From the NCBI GenBank assembly GCA_903813345.2, contig CAIIXF020000012.1, positions 33,862,572 to 33,926,571 on the forward strand: a stretch of 64,000 bases of DNA, given 5' to 3'. The DNA is from Owenia fusiformis (lineage: Eukaryota > Annelida > Polychaeta > Sabellida > Oweniidae). Shown piece by piece: positions 49,081-61,475 of the stretch. The notes below the pieces were generated by a model that did no database searches, was not told the DNA's origin, and worked only from the letters and a program-made list of their open reading frames with translations. Positions within the stretch are counted from its first letter, which is position 1; the number at the start of each line of letters is the position of its first letter. Position numbers and translations under genes: made by a program.

Positions 49081-51043
49081 AGTACCGTGGGTACTGGGCT
49101 CACATGGTGACAGAAAAAACGGATATATTTTTTTGCTGATTTTTTGTTACAAAATTATTTCAAGCCATCTGGCTCTCAGTCAATTAAAATGGCTGAAAAA
49201 AAACGGATATAATTTTTTGCCAATAATTTGTAACAAAATTATTTCATACAACTACTCTTTACAGTGACATGGCTTTTTGCAATGCAAGACGCCTGAAATT
49301 ATTTGTAAAGCTAGGAAATGGGCCAAAATTGAATTTCGCGAGACAAAAATGGCGACCATTTTGAAATCAGGCAAGCTTTTGAACCAGGAGTCATAGGGGA
49401 GTTTTTTGTATTGATGTTGAACAAAAATAACTTGAAACTGGAATCCTATCGACAGAGGTTTTAAGCAAATGGTCCAAAAGAGGATTTCGCGAGACAGATG
49501 GACAAATCAATGTTAACTAAAATGGCTGAAAATAAAAAAACGGATATAATATTTTGCCGATTTTTTGTAACAAAATTATTTCATACAACTACCTTTTACA
49601 GTTGCATGGCTTTTTACAATGCAGGACAGGTGAAATTATTTGTAAAGCTAGGAAATGGGCAAAAAGTGAATTTCGCGAGACAAGAATGGCAACCATTTTA
49701 AAAATAGGCGAGCTTTTGAACCAACAGTCATAGGAGAGTTTTTTGTATTGATGTTGAACAAAATTAACTTAACATGGGAATCCTATCGACAGAGGGTTTA
49801 AGGTAAATGGTCCAAAAGTGGATTTTGCGAGACAGATGGACAAATCAATGTTAACTAAAATGGCTGAAAATAAATAAATGGATATAATTTTTCGCTGATT
49901 TTTCGTAACAAAATTATTTCATACATCTACTCTTTACATTGACATGGATTTTTACAATGTAGGACACTTGAAATTATTTGTAAAGCTAGGAAATGGGTCA
50001 AAAGTGAATTTCGCGACACAAAAATGGCGGCCATTTTGAAAATAGGCGAGCTTTCGAACCAGGAGTCATAGGGGAGTTTTCTGAATTGATGTTGAACAGA
50101 AATAACTTAAAACAGGAATCCTATAGACAGAGGTTTTAAAACGTGCCATAGAAAGTGGATTTCGCGAGTCAGATAGACAAATCAATGTTAACTAAAATGG
50201 CTGAAAATAAAAAAAATGGATACAATTTTTCGCTGATTTTTTGTAACAAAATTATTTCATATATCTACCCTTTACATTGACATGGATTTTTACAATGTAG
50301 GACACCTGAAATTATTTGTAAAGCTAGGAAATGGGTCAAAAGTGAATTTCGCGAGACAAAAGTGACGGCCATTTTAAAATAGCTGAGCTTTTGAACCAAG
50401 AGTCATAGGAGAGTTTTTTGTATTGATGTTGAACAAAAATTACTTAAAATGGGAATCCTATCGACAGAGGGTTTAAGGTAAATGGTCCAAAAGTGAATTT
50501 TGCGAGACAGATGGACAAATCAATGTTAACTAAAATGGCTGAAAATAAATAAATGGATATAATTTTTCGCTGATTTTTCGTAACAAAATTATGTAATACA
50601 TCTACTCTTTACTTTGCAATGGATTTTTACAATGTAAGACACTTGAAATTATTTGTAAAGCTAGGAAATGGGTCAAAAGTGAATTTCGCGAGACAAAAAT
50701 GGCGGCCATTTTGAAAATATGCGAGCTTTTGAACCAGGAGTCATTGGGGGGTTTTCTGTATTGATGTTGAACAGAATATCTTTAAACAGGAATCCTATCG
50801 ACAGAGGTTAGCTAGGAAATGGGCTAAAAGTGAATTTCGCAAGACAAAAGTGACGGCCATTTTGAAAATAGGCGAGCTTTTGAACCAGGAGTCATAGGGG
50901 GGTTTTCTGTATTGATGTTGAACAGAAATAACTTAAAACAGGAATCCTATCGACAGAGGTTTTAAAACGTGCCACTATTGTTGACGGACAGACGGACAGA
51001 CAGACGGACAAGTGAGTAATTGCAAAAGCTCACCATGTGAGCT
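49081..51043 (+). mobile_element. Helentron/pearl-like composite element with 335-bp core array
   Basis: Core units start with AAAATGGCTGAAAA at 49186, 49518, 49857, 50193 and 50532 (periods 332-339). The fifth is shortened and fused to part of a further unit. Each unit has AATTTCGCGAGACA and GGCGGCCATTTTGAAAAT. A GACGGACAGACGG microsatellite (about 50982-51009) follows, then a 7-bp hairpin AGCTCAC/GTGAGCT (51027-51043). GCTCACATGGTGA at 49098-49110 returns inverted and perfect as TCACCATGTGAGC at 51030-51042. A small stem AGTACC/GGTACT opens the left end (49081-49095). No protein is encoded. Confidence 0.7.
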
Positions 51044-51840
51044 AACAATGTTGAATTCAGCTCACCATGCTTATCACTACCAATCACCCAGACCGCTTCT
51101 TTTTCAGTTACAGCAAAAAATCGTAAAATGGCGTGTTACGGCCAACATTTTTATAATGGCCGCCATTACAAAAGACTTGCTGCATCATTGGACAATCGAA
51201 TCGTAAGATTTTGTTAGGTAAAAATGATAGCATTTTATAGGTTGACAGTTTCATCTTGTTGTATCGTGTCTTTTGTAGGGTTATACCACTAGGTTTGCAC
51301 ACTGGACAAACAGGTTGGAATTAACACATAATAATCAGAGATTAATTTTTTAGAATAATCATTAATAACCAGACATAGTCTGAATCTGACCTAATTATAA
51401 CTTTTAAAGGCTAGACACAACGCAATAGGCATCGTCTTGCGATAATCACTTATTTATTTACTGAATAACTGACTAACTGATTATCGAGACTGATTAAACT
51501 TCAAAGGGCTTATTACAAATGACACGGCTGGAATATAATTTCTTGTCTAAATAAAATGATCATCCTGTCTGAGAAACCAAGTATCTTTCAAAGCTTTGAT
51601 ATAATTTCGAATATTTTGTCATTATGATGAAAATTTGGATGTAATTAAGATGCGAAACATGAAAAGAAATATAATTCTAGTTAGGCAACTTTTAGAGAAA
51701 ATATTTGTATATTCTGAACCGTCAAGAACGGCAATCATTTGAAACTTGCCATGATTAAGCTTTAGTCATTATTTTTTCTTGGTGATACATGTATGTGTCG
51801 CATGACAAGAATAACCAGAGCAACGGCAACGCAAAAGCGT
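51044..51840. other. Spacer between composite elements
   Basis: One more GCTCACCATG follows at about 51060, echoing the terminal hairpin sequence just upstream. GGCCGCCAT occurs near 51158. Otherwise no gene or repeat is recognised. Confidence 0.4.
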
Positions 51841-52968
51841 AGCGAATCCCATCGAACAGAAATGACTGGCATTTTACGAACAAAATATATAGCAAATATC
51901 ATAAAATATCACCCAAAAGAAAGGCCACCATTTTCAAAATGGTTGCTCACTAGCCAAGTTGTCATCAGAAGAAGTAATATGCTTTTAAGTAGCCACATAT
52001 AAAATTTTTAAAAATCACCCACGCATACATGTAAATGCTGGCCATTTTTTAAAATGGCCGCCTACTACCCAAAATGTCATAAGACAGTATGTAATCCTTA
52101 CGAGTATTCACATATCAAATATGAACAAAATCGCTCCACTACTTTTCAAGTTATAGTAAAAAATGTAAAAAATGATAGCCATTTTTCAAAATGGCCGCCT
52201 ACTCCCCAAAGTGTCATTAGACAGTGTGCCATGCTTATAGTATTCACATATAAAATATGAACAAAATCGCTCTACTACTTTTTGAGTTATAGTAAAAAAA
52301 AATGTAAAATAACACACGTAAAAATGGCGGCCATTTTTCAAAATGGCCGCCTACTACCCAAAATGTCATTAGACATTGAGCCATGCTTAAAGTATTCACA
52401 TACCAAATATGAACAAAATCGCTCTACTACCTTTTGAGTTATAGTAAAAATGTAAAATAACACACGTAAAAATGGCGGCCATTTTGAAAAATGGCCGCCT
52501 ACTATCAAAAATGTCATTTGATATTGTGCCATGCTTTAAGTATTCACATACCAAATATGAACAAAATCGCTCCACTACTTTTCAAGTTACAGCAAAAATC
52601 GTAAAAAGACGTCCAAAGGCAGCCATTTTCAAGATGGCTGCCATGTATTTCTTCTGTATCTACATTTCTAGCTTAATCAATGTCCAATAGAACTTTTTTA
52701 CATTTAAAACATATTGCTATTACAATTTTATATGCAGTACCTAAATTACTGTAAAATCGCCACTAAAATGGCCGCCATTTTTAAATGAGCGGCCATTTTG
52801 AAAATCGGTTTTCGAGCAGAACTTCTACCCCCATTGGGTATATGTGTACAAAATATGAACAAAATCGGGCCAACGGTATTTGAGTTATTGCCCGGACGGA
52901 CGGACGGACGGACAGACGGACGGATGCGTTCCCTATATCCCTCCGAACTTCGTTCGATGGGATAAATA
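51841..52968 (+). mobile_element. Helentron/pearl-like composite element with about 145-bp core array
   Basis: Core units start at AAAATGGYYGCYYAC near 51936, 52051, 52188, 52340 and 52488 (periods 115-152) and share ATATGAACAAAATCGCTC. A CGGACGGACGGACGG microsatellite lies at about 52892-52923. An imperfect hairpin follows at 52936-52964 (TATCCC paired to GGGATA, CGAAC to GTTCG). The left subterminal sequence ATCCCATCGAAC (51846-51857) is the exact inverse of GTTCGATGGGAT (52952-52963), the right half of that hairpin. Confidence 0.72.
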
Positions 52969-53143
52969 TGAGTAAATTCAAGTAACATGTCTTATCATGC
53001 CCCCCCCCCCTCATCCGTTCATTCCTCCCTCCGTTCAATTATAATTTGTTTGTATTATAATTTTTGAAACGTATGGAAACTAACTTTAAAAAGCCAATTT
53101 AGGCAATAATATCATTAGAATTGTGATAATAACGTCCCTTATA

Positions 53144-54019
53144 CACTCCCCTCCATAAGTTTGGCAACCTTTTTCTCCCATTGAACTACGTGTTAAAGCC
53201 TCTTTACGTTTGAATTTTTATTTACTTAACCGGCGATGAAATAACTTATGATATTGATGGAAACGTAACTTGACTATATTTTCAATACCTCCAAAATTTT
53301 TCAATTTTTTTCCTCAATTACAATAGGTCGAAAATTGATGATAAATTTGATGAATTTTTGAAAATCGTCATTCCCATGTAATCCAATGGGAAATAGAGGG
53401 TTCGGGGCAAATCAGAAATCAGGATATCTTTTCAGTAAAAGATTCAGCAAAAAATATTTTTATATAGAAAATTGAATTGTCTAACTTTTTTGAACACTAA
53501 GTGTTTAGTTTATTTGATGAATATTAAAGTTACAGCGCTTCAAAGTCATTTTTGAAAATAATTTTTCGCCTCCTGTATTATTTCAATGGGAGAGGTTTTT
53601 TGAAAAACAATTTTGACTTTAAAGCCCTATAACTTTGTTGAACCTGAAGAAACATATCAATTTTTTGTTAAATAAAGTTAGCAAATTCAATTGCCTGCCT
53701 AACTCGTATCTTTTGCAAGGACTCGGATGGATGGATATTCTGTCATATGACTTGCGGAAAACCTACCATTTCCCATTGGTTAACATGGGAATGTCGATTT
53801 TCAAAAATTCATCAAATTTATCATCAATTTTCGACCTATTGTAATTGAGGAAAAAAAATTGAGAAAATTTGGAGGTATTGAAATTAAAGTCAAATTACGT
53901 TTCCATCAATCGTGTAAGTATTTTCATCGCAGGTTAAGTAAATAAAATTTCAAAGATAAAGAGGCTTTAACACGTAGTTCGATGGGGGAAAAAGGTTGCC
54001 AAACTTATGGAGGGGAGTG
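53144..54019. mobile_element. 876-bp long-TIR element, CACTCCCCTCC family, TA duplication, copy 1
   Basis: It begins CACTCCCCTCCATAAGTTTG and ends with the inverse, TA on both sides (53142-53143 and 54020-54021). The two arms, about 260 bases each, are inverted copies containing CAATTACAATAGGTCG and CATCAAATTTATCATC. The centre differs between arms and holds no gene. The paralogous segment at 39145-39390 lacks the insertion and shows the target TA once. Confidence 0.88.
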
Positions 54020-54245
54020 TACCTTTTATTACAGGTCGTGTAGACCATTGTTGCCTGATTTATAGCGAAAGCATTGACTTTTGCACGTTGGTGACGATGC
54101 GGCTTTTTTAATATCATATATTTTATCATATCATATCTTAGAAGCGTATCAGTTAAAAAAAATACTTGAAGTTCTAACACATTTTGCCATGTACTGCGCC
54201 TATTCATTTGGCAATTCAGTTGTAAACTTTCTCTTGAAAACATAT
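54020..54245. repeat. Dispersed repeat, second half, split by the element at 53144-54019
   Basis: It matches 39163-39390 (ATTACAGGTCGTGTAGACC through CTATTCATTTGGC). Its missing first half is at about 53127-53143, on the other side of the inserted element. Confidence 0.75.
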
Positions 54246-56736
54246 TTGTTTATAGGCCTGTGATATAGCAGTGCGCAGTAATAACTACTTAAATTATACC
54301 ACGTGGTGTAAGGAGAAAATTTAAGTGGTTTTGACTGCCACGTTTTAAAATCTTTACGGCCAAATCTATCTCTCACAGTTGAAATAATGTCGACTCTCCA
54401 AACGGTGAGTGCGGGTCGATCACCTGTTACTTTTAGATTTTCATTTTTAGCTACCGTATATTCACCTTTCCCCAAAATCAGCTCATGAATATTATAATTA
54501 GCAAACCTGAAATCTCTTACGTCAGAGTAGAGCAGATTTTCGCGGGAAAATCTTAACACATTAGAATTAATTAACACATTAATGATAATTAATTAACACA
54601 TTAATGATAAATGTCATGGAATTTAATAATTATACTCACATCTATATTCCCCCTTCTTGTTATATTGTTCTGGGGAATCAAATGTTTCCTGTACATTTTC
54701 GAATTACGCCGACTGTACAAAACCCCATGTTTAGTTCTTGACTGTCAAAAAGTCAACATCCCATGGTTATCTTAAGTTCGAGTAATATTTTCTCATGGGG
54801 AGTGAAGAAGGGGGTACGGCTTAACCTTGAAGAAAAAGTATTCGACTCTCAAATCTGGGCCAAAGGTGCGTTACTTTCACTTACGTTCAGCCACCTATTA
54901 TACCACATGACAATGTTCCTTTTATGTCTGCCGAAGAATTTGACAATGGTTACGTGAGCGATGACTAGTGAGTGATGATAAGGCCGTTCATGTATGCTTT
55001 GAGACAATGTACCAGAGTTGCTTGTTTTACAAACGATCGAATATTTGAAGAGACTTATATCTTGAAAGGCCTATGGGCGTTCTTTTAAATATCGAACTTT
55101 TTAGAGAACTTTCAGGATATTTTTGGACGGAGATCTACAAGAGAGAAACTCCGGCAATTCAAACCCGTAGTCAGAATTTACATGCGGGAGCGGTTTTACC
55201 AAGGAGGAGCTTTTTGACAGTTTTGGCAAAAAATCATACGAAAAGTGTTCAGTATGGTGAAAAACTGCATGATTTTGAGAAAATTTCTGGCATTTCTTAG
55301 CTCCCCCCCTTGGCTACGGGCCTGTAATTAAGCTCAGAATTGCAATTAAAATGCGAACTACTACAGTATGATGAATATTAGTTACTTCAACATATAAATT
55401 GCAAAAATACATGACCAATCGCAAATTATTTGGGCAATCCGATGAAAAGAATGCAAGTGGACTCTGACATTTAAAACTGTTCTTCATATATTTTTTTTAT
55501 TAGAAACATAATGTACTATTTAATTGAATAATCATGATAAATGTATATTCCTAATCCATACTCATCGACTAATCAGCGCAGCGGTCAAATGAGTACGCTT
55601 TGGGAAAGGTGAATAACAACGAATAAAGTTTATCAATTCAATGAAGCCATTCAATTTATCAAATGTTTTAGTATGTATACATTTTAGCCAAATACGTTAT
55701 GAATGTATTCATTTAAAAAGTTCTACAATTGAATCCATTTAGTTTATTCATAAAGTGACCAGCCAAAAAGCAAAATAGAACAGCGCATGTGCAACTCAAC
55801 ATCTCAAAAGAGGCTCTTGAAGGTATTCACCACGTTATTTAAATACAAAATACACATTACAAAAAACACATTATATATCCAGATACTCCCAAATCGGGAG
55901 CTTTGGTGAAACATCATTCTTGAGATTACATATATGATTATATGTTTTCAACAAATTCGATTTTATCATTACAGAAGAAGTAAAGAAATTTCCACAGGAC
56001 GTTAATGCCCTTTGCGCCTCTTCTTAATCTATTTGCGAAAAATGTATAAAGAAATTTAAAAAGTTTAAAATGCAATATGGATTCATATTCTGGAACAACT
56101 GCTGATTGAAGGAAAACTCAATGTTACAACATTATATATCTTATTTTAGAAACACCATATAAGACCAACAGCCAAGAATTTTATTCAAAGATCGTGAAGA
56201 CATATGAAACATTTAGGTCAGAGAAAAATATGATATAACAGCGAAAAATAATTCAGAAAAAAATAAGGGAAAGAGAGAATAACTAGTTCGTCTCGAAACA
56301 GAAAACTGGTTCGTTTGTGCATTAAAAATATTTGTACAGTCAATCATGGCATCAGTCAATGTAAGGGTAAGTACTATATATAATCCATTGCATACTGTTA
56401 TAACCTATAAGTAAATTGAACATGTTATGCGACAAATTATGTAAATATAGATAGATATAATTATGAAAATGTTTTTTTCACAGTACAGGAAATAAATATG
56501 ATGAAATTGTTGAAAAAATGAAGTAGCATGAAGGGAGAAATATTATTAGTTTTTTTAAATCAATAATTAATTGTTTGCAACATGTATTTCCCTCTTCCTA
56601 CGGGCGGCGGGCAATACATACTGCAAAAATCATTGAAAGATGAACAGGTACCGCCCTCCATAGAGTGAAATATTTGGCAATGCTTAATATTGGGATACAA
56701 AAAATGATAATCCTGCATATGATGATCCTGTTTATA
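54246..56736. other. Intergenic, no gene recognised
   Basis: A 22-bp unit around TTAATTAACACATTAATGAT is repeated about 2.5 times near 54565-54612. A TTGGCTACGGGCCTG near 55310 resembles ends of dispersed repeats seen also near 31590. Open frames (for example 54200-54577 on the minus strand, 55073-55300 on the plus) show no recognisable family; the first runs into the dispersed repeat. Confidence 0.4.
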
Positions 56737-57613
56737 CACTCCCCTCCATAAGTTTGGCAACCTTTTTACCCTATTGAACTACGTGTTAAAGCCTCTTTAC
56801 GTTTAAATTTTCATTTACTTAACCGGCGATGAAATAACTTATAATATTGATGAAAACGTGACTTGACTTTATTTCCAATACCTCCAAATTTCCTAATTTT
56901 TTTTCCTCAATTACAATAGGTCGAAAATTGATGATAAATTTGATGAATTTTTGAAAATCGTCATTCCCCTGTAATCCAATGGGAAATGGAGGGTTCGGGG
57001 CAAATCAGAAATCAGGATATCTTTTCAGTAAAAGATTCAGCAAAAAATATTTTTATATAGAAAATTGAATTGTTTAACTTTTGTGAACACTAAATGTTTA
57101 GTTTATTTGATGAATATTAAAGTTACAGCGCTTCAAAATCATTTTTGAAAATAATTTTCCGCCTCCTGTGTTATTTCAATGGGAGAGGTTTTTTGAAAAA
57201 CAATTTTGACTTTAAAGCCCTATAACTTTGTTGAACCTGAAGAAACATATCAATTTTTCGTTAAATAAAGTTAGCAAATTCAATTGCCTGCCTAACTCGT
57301 ATTTTTTTGCAAGGACTCGGATGGATGGATATTCTGTCATATGACTTGCGGCAAACCTACCATTTCCCATTGGTTAACATGGGAATGTCGATTTTCAAAA
57401 ATTCATCAAATTTATCATCAATTTTCGACCTATTGTAATTGAGGAAAAAAATTGAGAAAATTTGGAGGTATTGGAATTAAAGTCAAATTACGTTTCCATC
57501 AACATCATAAGTATTCTTATCGCAGGTTAAGTAAATAAAAATTCAATTGTAAAGAGGCTTTAACACGTAGTTCAATGGGGGAAAAAAGGTTGCCAAACTT
57601 ATGGAGGGGAGTG
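56737..57613. mobile_element. 877-bp long-TIR element, CACTCCCCTCC family, copy 2
   Basis: It is colinear with copy 1 at high identity over its full length, with TA at 56735-56736 and 57614-57615. The next copy starts only six bases further on, the two being separated by TATATA (57614-57619). Confidence 0.87.
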
Positions 57614-57704
57614 TATATACACTCCCCTCCATAAGTTTGGCAACATTAGCTCCCCATTGAACTACGTGTTAAAGCCTCTTTACAATTGAATTTTTATTTA
57701 CTAA

Positions 57705-59323
57705 TGCCTTGGTCACATAGGCTCCGATTTTCACTACGGCGCCCGGCCGATGAGTATTTAGTTCAAAATCGGCCGGCGAGCCCGGGCATCGTACGGGCGC
57801 CGAGCGATGATCGCCACTCATCGGCCGATTTTTAGACATCGTACGGGCGCCGGCAGGGTTTTATCGCGGAGATAAAAGTTGCCGATGTCTTGGCGATTTT
57901 TTCTCAACCAAACTCATCGGTACCTACCCGGCCGTGTCCCGTCCGGTCATCGTACGATTATCTTACGGCGCCCGGTGGCATCGCACGGTCATCTTGGGAT
58001 TTTGCGTGCTGATTTGTTGATATATCTTAATAATGATTACTTATAAAGTGATATAAAGGTTTTAGAAATAATGAGGTTAGGAATTATAATTACTACACAC
58101 TGGCAGAGATTTTTTATAAAATATAAATGGAACGATTAGGCTTACTGTAAAACAATGACACACATTTGAATGGCTGGGTGGGTGGGTTGATCTAGTCGTT
58201 CTTAAATTGACATTAATATTAATCGTGTATGTCTGTCATATACATTTTTTATGCGTATATTCACTCATGCATATACCATTACAAATCATTTATTTTAAAA
58301 ATCTTCTGAATGTTTTTGTGGGTACAGTATTTTCAAGGGTCACAATTTTAATACGAAAGTTCACTGTCTCAATTACAGTTAATATGCCAAAGGCTAAGGA
58401 TAGAGGGGATAAGGCCAATGGAGCATATATGAGGAAGGCCTTGGGAAAACAGGTGGAAAAAGACAATAACAATGCTAGTGAACTGGTGGATGATGAAGAT
58501 TTAGATGTGTCTAGGAAGAGGGTTTTCCATTTAAATAAAAGAAAAAATTGCCAATTTTTTTGATGATAGGCCATATTTTTATGACCAAACAAATTTACGA
58601 GAACAGACAAAAGAAAGATGCAGAAATAGGGAATTTTGCTAATAGCATCAGATGGACAGGTAGACATAATATTTGTTTATATGAAAAATCTAAAAATGAA
58701 TTAAGGTCAGGGTGCACTTTGATGAAAAGACCACGTGCAGTATGGCAAGTGATTTTAGACGGTCATATCTTTCACCATGAGTACTTTCTGGGCATAAATA
58801 CAGTGTTTTCATTAAAACAATATGTTTTCTTTTAATTGAAGTATCCATGATATTAAAAATATCAATCAAACAATTTGAAAAATTATGAATAGGGACCCCA
58901 TGTCAGCATTTTTTTCTAAATATTGAACCTATTTAGAGGATCTTCTTTTTCTGATTTTTATTGCATGAAAACATTATTATCCTGGAAGTCCTGTCTATCG
59001 AAGTATTTCGTTTTCAAATCTTGCATTCATGCCATGTGGAACAGTCAAACTGGGTCATACAAGAATTTAGTATAAATCTAGAGGCCTGTAGATCGACCGA
59101 TGTCCTGGCGGGTGCCGTACGGCCATCGGCAGATAGCCTTGCGATACCCGTGCGATGTCTTTCAGATTCAATTGATTGCGGGCGCCGTACGATGCCTGTA
59201 CTAATGTGACCATACTCACGATTAGATCAAGACATCGGTGAAAAGTCACCGGCGCCCGGTCGATTTATAAATCGGCCGATGACTACTCATCGGCCGGCGC
59301 CCGGCGGCTATGTGACCTAGGCA
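57705..59323. mobile_element. 1.6-kb Harbinger-like element nested in copy 3
   Basis: It begins TGCCTTGGTCACATAGGC and ends CTATGTGACCTAGGCA. The right flank has TTA (59324-59326); the left flank TAA (57702-57704) differs from it by one base, and copies 1 and 2 read ACTTAACC at the empty site. The outer 200 bases are strikingly GC-rich (CGGCGCCCGGCCGA). The interior contains sequence shared with 27540-27830 in inverted orientation and a plus-strand frame from 58384 (MPKAKDRGDKANG start, acidic DDEDLD stretch, basic end) that I do not recognise. A deletion derivative of the same family is at 37465-37577. Confidence 0.78.
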
Positions 59324-59584
59324 TTAACCTGCGATGAAAATACTTATACTACTAATGAAGACGTAATTTGACTTTATTTCCAATACCTCCATTTTTTCTA
59401 TTTTTTCCTCAATTACAATAAGTCGAAAATTGATGATAATTTGATGAATTTTGGAAAATCAACATACACATGTTAACCAATGGGAAATGGTAGGTTTGCC
59501 GCAAGTCATATAACGGATCCATCCATATGAGTCCTTGCAATACGAGTTGGGCAGGCAATTGAATTAGCTAACTTTATTTAACAA

Positions 59585-60645
59585 TTTTTTTTATTCCAAA
59601 ATGATAGAAAATACAAATTTCCCCAAAGATTGGATAGTGGGGTTACAAATAAAGGTTTGCCTAAGACTGCGGCATGAACACCTCATTCTTTTTATTTTTG
59701 TATATATGATTTAATATTTTAATTTCATATAGGTTGACTTTTCATAAATACATAGGTGTGTGATTGAATACTATAATGTGTTCCTCCATAATCTTGGACA
59801 ATTTTTTCTTTGCTAACGAGCCATCTTTGTCTCATTTTTAGTTTAATGCAAGCAGAACGCACGTTCATTGCGATCGGCAGCATCCTACCAATTCAACACC
59901 TTTACAACCAAACAATAACCAACTTTATTTTCAAACAGACCAATATACTTACTTGGGGTTCTCATTTCTCCATCTCGTTCCGACAATTATTTTAATAATA
60001 TAAAGAAATACTGAATTCAATGGAGAAATGACATGGCATTTACACTCATTAATTCGTTTCTAAACTCAAACTAATTGTTCAATCTCAAAATTAGCAATCT
60101 TCCGTACTGTCCGTACGGGAGATCTCCCGTGGGGTATTCTACCGCACTTTTGCTTTGGGCGTCAGATCTCTGCGATCTACCAAGCATGGTCGGGTGTCGG
60201 GTGTCGGGTGTCAGATACCTCATCACCCCTTTCTGTCATGTGAGCTATCTACTGGGCATATCCAGCTGTGTGATCTGCAGCATGTGTACAGGTGTCAACA
60301 CCCCAACTATCACGTAATACTTTGTTACGTGACACATGATCCTAGCTTGAGAATGAATGTGAGTTTGAATGCTATTGATACATGTTTAGTTAGCATCATG
60401 TATCAAGTGCCGCCCCAAGCCAAAGTAAATTAATGTTAGTTTTTGTATTTAATCGCTTTAATTGTACTTATCTATTGATCTAAATAAATCTGCTATTTAA
60501 ATATTCTGGTTTTGTTATTTATCATTTTTAAAATCATATCTTTTAGAATTGGAAGAATATATGCACTATAGATAAGTTTCGGGAGTGCAAGTGACTTTAT
60601 TATTAATATTTTCCCAAAAATGGTTAAATCTCTTCTTTTTATGTC
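59585..60645 (-). mobile_element. Retroposon-like insert with poly-A tail and 8-bp duplication
   Basis: TTTAACAA stands on both sides (59577-59584 and 60646-60653). Copies 1 and 2 have the joined site without the insert. On the minus strand the insert ends GGAATAAAAAAAA at 59585, that is AATAAA merging into a short A tail. So it looks like a reverse-transcribed RNA or a truncated LINE/SINE. A short CCCGACA tandem is near 60190-60215. I recognise no protein in it. An 8-bp duplication would also suit a hAT transposon, but I see no terminal inverted repeats. Confidence 0.6.
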
Positions 60646-61136
60646 TTTAACAAAAAATTGATATGTTTCTTCAGGTTAAACAAAGTTATAGGGGTTTAAT
60701 GTCAAAATTGTTTTTCAAAAACTCTCCCATTGAAATAACACAGGAGGAGAAAAATTATTTTAAAAAATGAAGCGCCTTAACTTCAGTATTCATCAAATAA
60801 ACTTAGACAATTTAATTTTCTATATAGAAATATTTTTTGCTGAATCTTTTACAGAAAATATATCCTGATTTCTGATTTGCCCCAAACCCTCCATTTCCCA
60901 CTGGGTAGGGAATGACGATTTTCAAAAATTCATCAAAATCATCAATTTTCGATCTATTGTAATTGATGAAAAAATTGAGAAAATTTGGAGGTATTGGAAA
61001 TAAAGCCAGATTACGTTTCCATCAATATTATAAGTTATTTCATCGCCGGGTCAGTAAATAAAAATTCAAATGTAAAGAGGCTTTAACACTTAGTTCAATG
61101 GGGGAGTTAATGTTGCCAAACTTATGAAAGGGAGTG

Positions 61137-61475
61137 TATTTCTTTATTAGGATAAAATTTGCACTCCTTACGAATGTAAAAGACCAACCGTGAACTAGTT
61201 ATATTAGCACATATTTTGTGAATTCTTCTACGCTTAGAAATCTCTCCATTTTTCTCCAAAATCATTTCTTTGAATTTTCAATAGAGAGTTTAAGATTAGC
61301 GTAAATAGCCCATATATGCATACATATACTATGTTATTGCACTCAGCGGAATTTTACCTAAGTTAAAGGGTTTATCTAATTACCTATAAATATTAGCAAT
61401 CTTTGTTTACAAATGACAAAACATTGAAGATTAGTCCTTGATCTGATTTCCAAAAGGGCTCTAGAAAAGGGGTTT
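61137..61475. other. Spacer, nothing recognised
   Basis: A+T-rich sequence between the long-TIR element and the last tandem array. No repeat or gene found. Confidence 0.35.

Larger units (their letters stand above)
57620..61136. mobile_element. Long-TIR element, CACTCCCCTCC family, copy 3, with two nested insertions
   Basis: It begins CACTCCCCTCCATAAG at 57620 and ends CTTATGAAAGGGAGTG at 61136, flanked by TA. Its own sequence is in three parts: 57620-57704, 59324-59584 and 60654-61136. The gaps are a Harbinger-like element (57705-59323) and a retroposon-like insert (59585-60645). Joined, the parts follow copies 1 and 2 in order, with some sequence missing relative to them. Confidence 0.82.

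Noticed and set aside
52746-53038. Minus-strand frames with S-V-R-P repeats near 52900
   Set aside because: This is translation of the ACGG-type microsatellite and not a proline-rich protein.
54200-54577. A 125-codon minus-strand frame
   Set aside because: Its C-terminal part is antisense of a dispersed repeat also at 39145-39390 and the rest shows no family.
58207-58563. A 118-codon plus-strand frame within the nested Harbinger-like element
   Set aside because: Tempting as a Myb-like accessory protein, but I see no Myb/SANT tryptophan pattern; the first half is hydrophobic chance sequence and only the part from 58384 looks protein-like.
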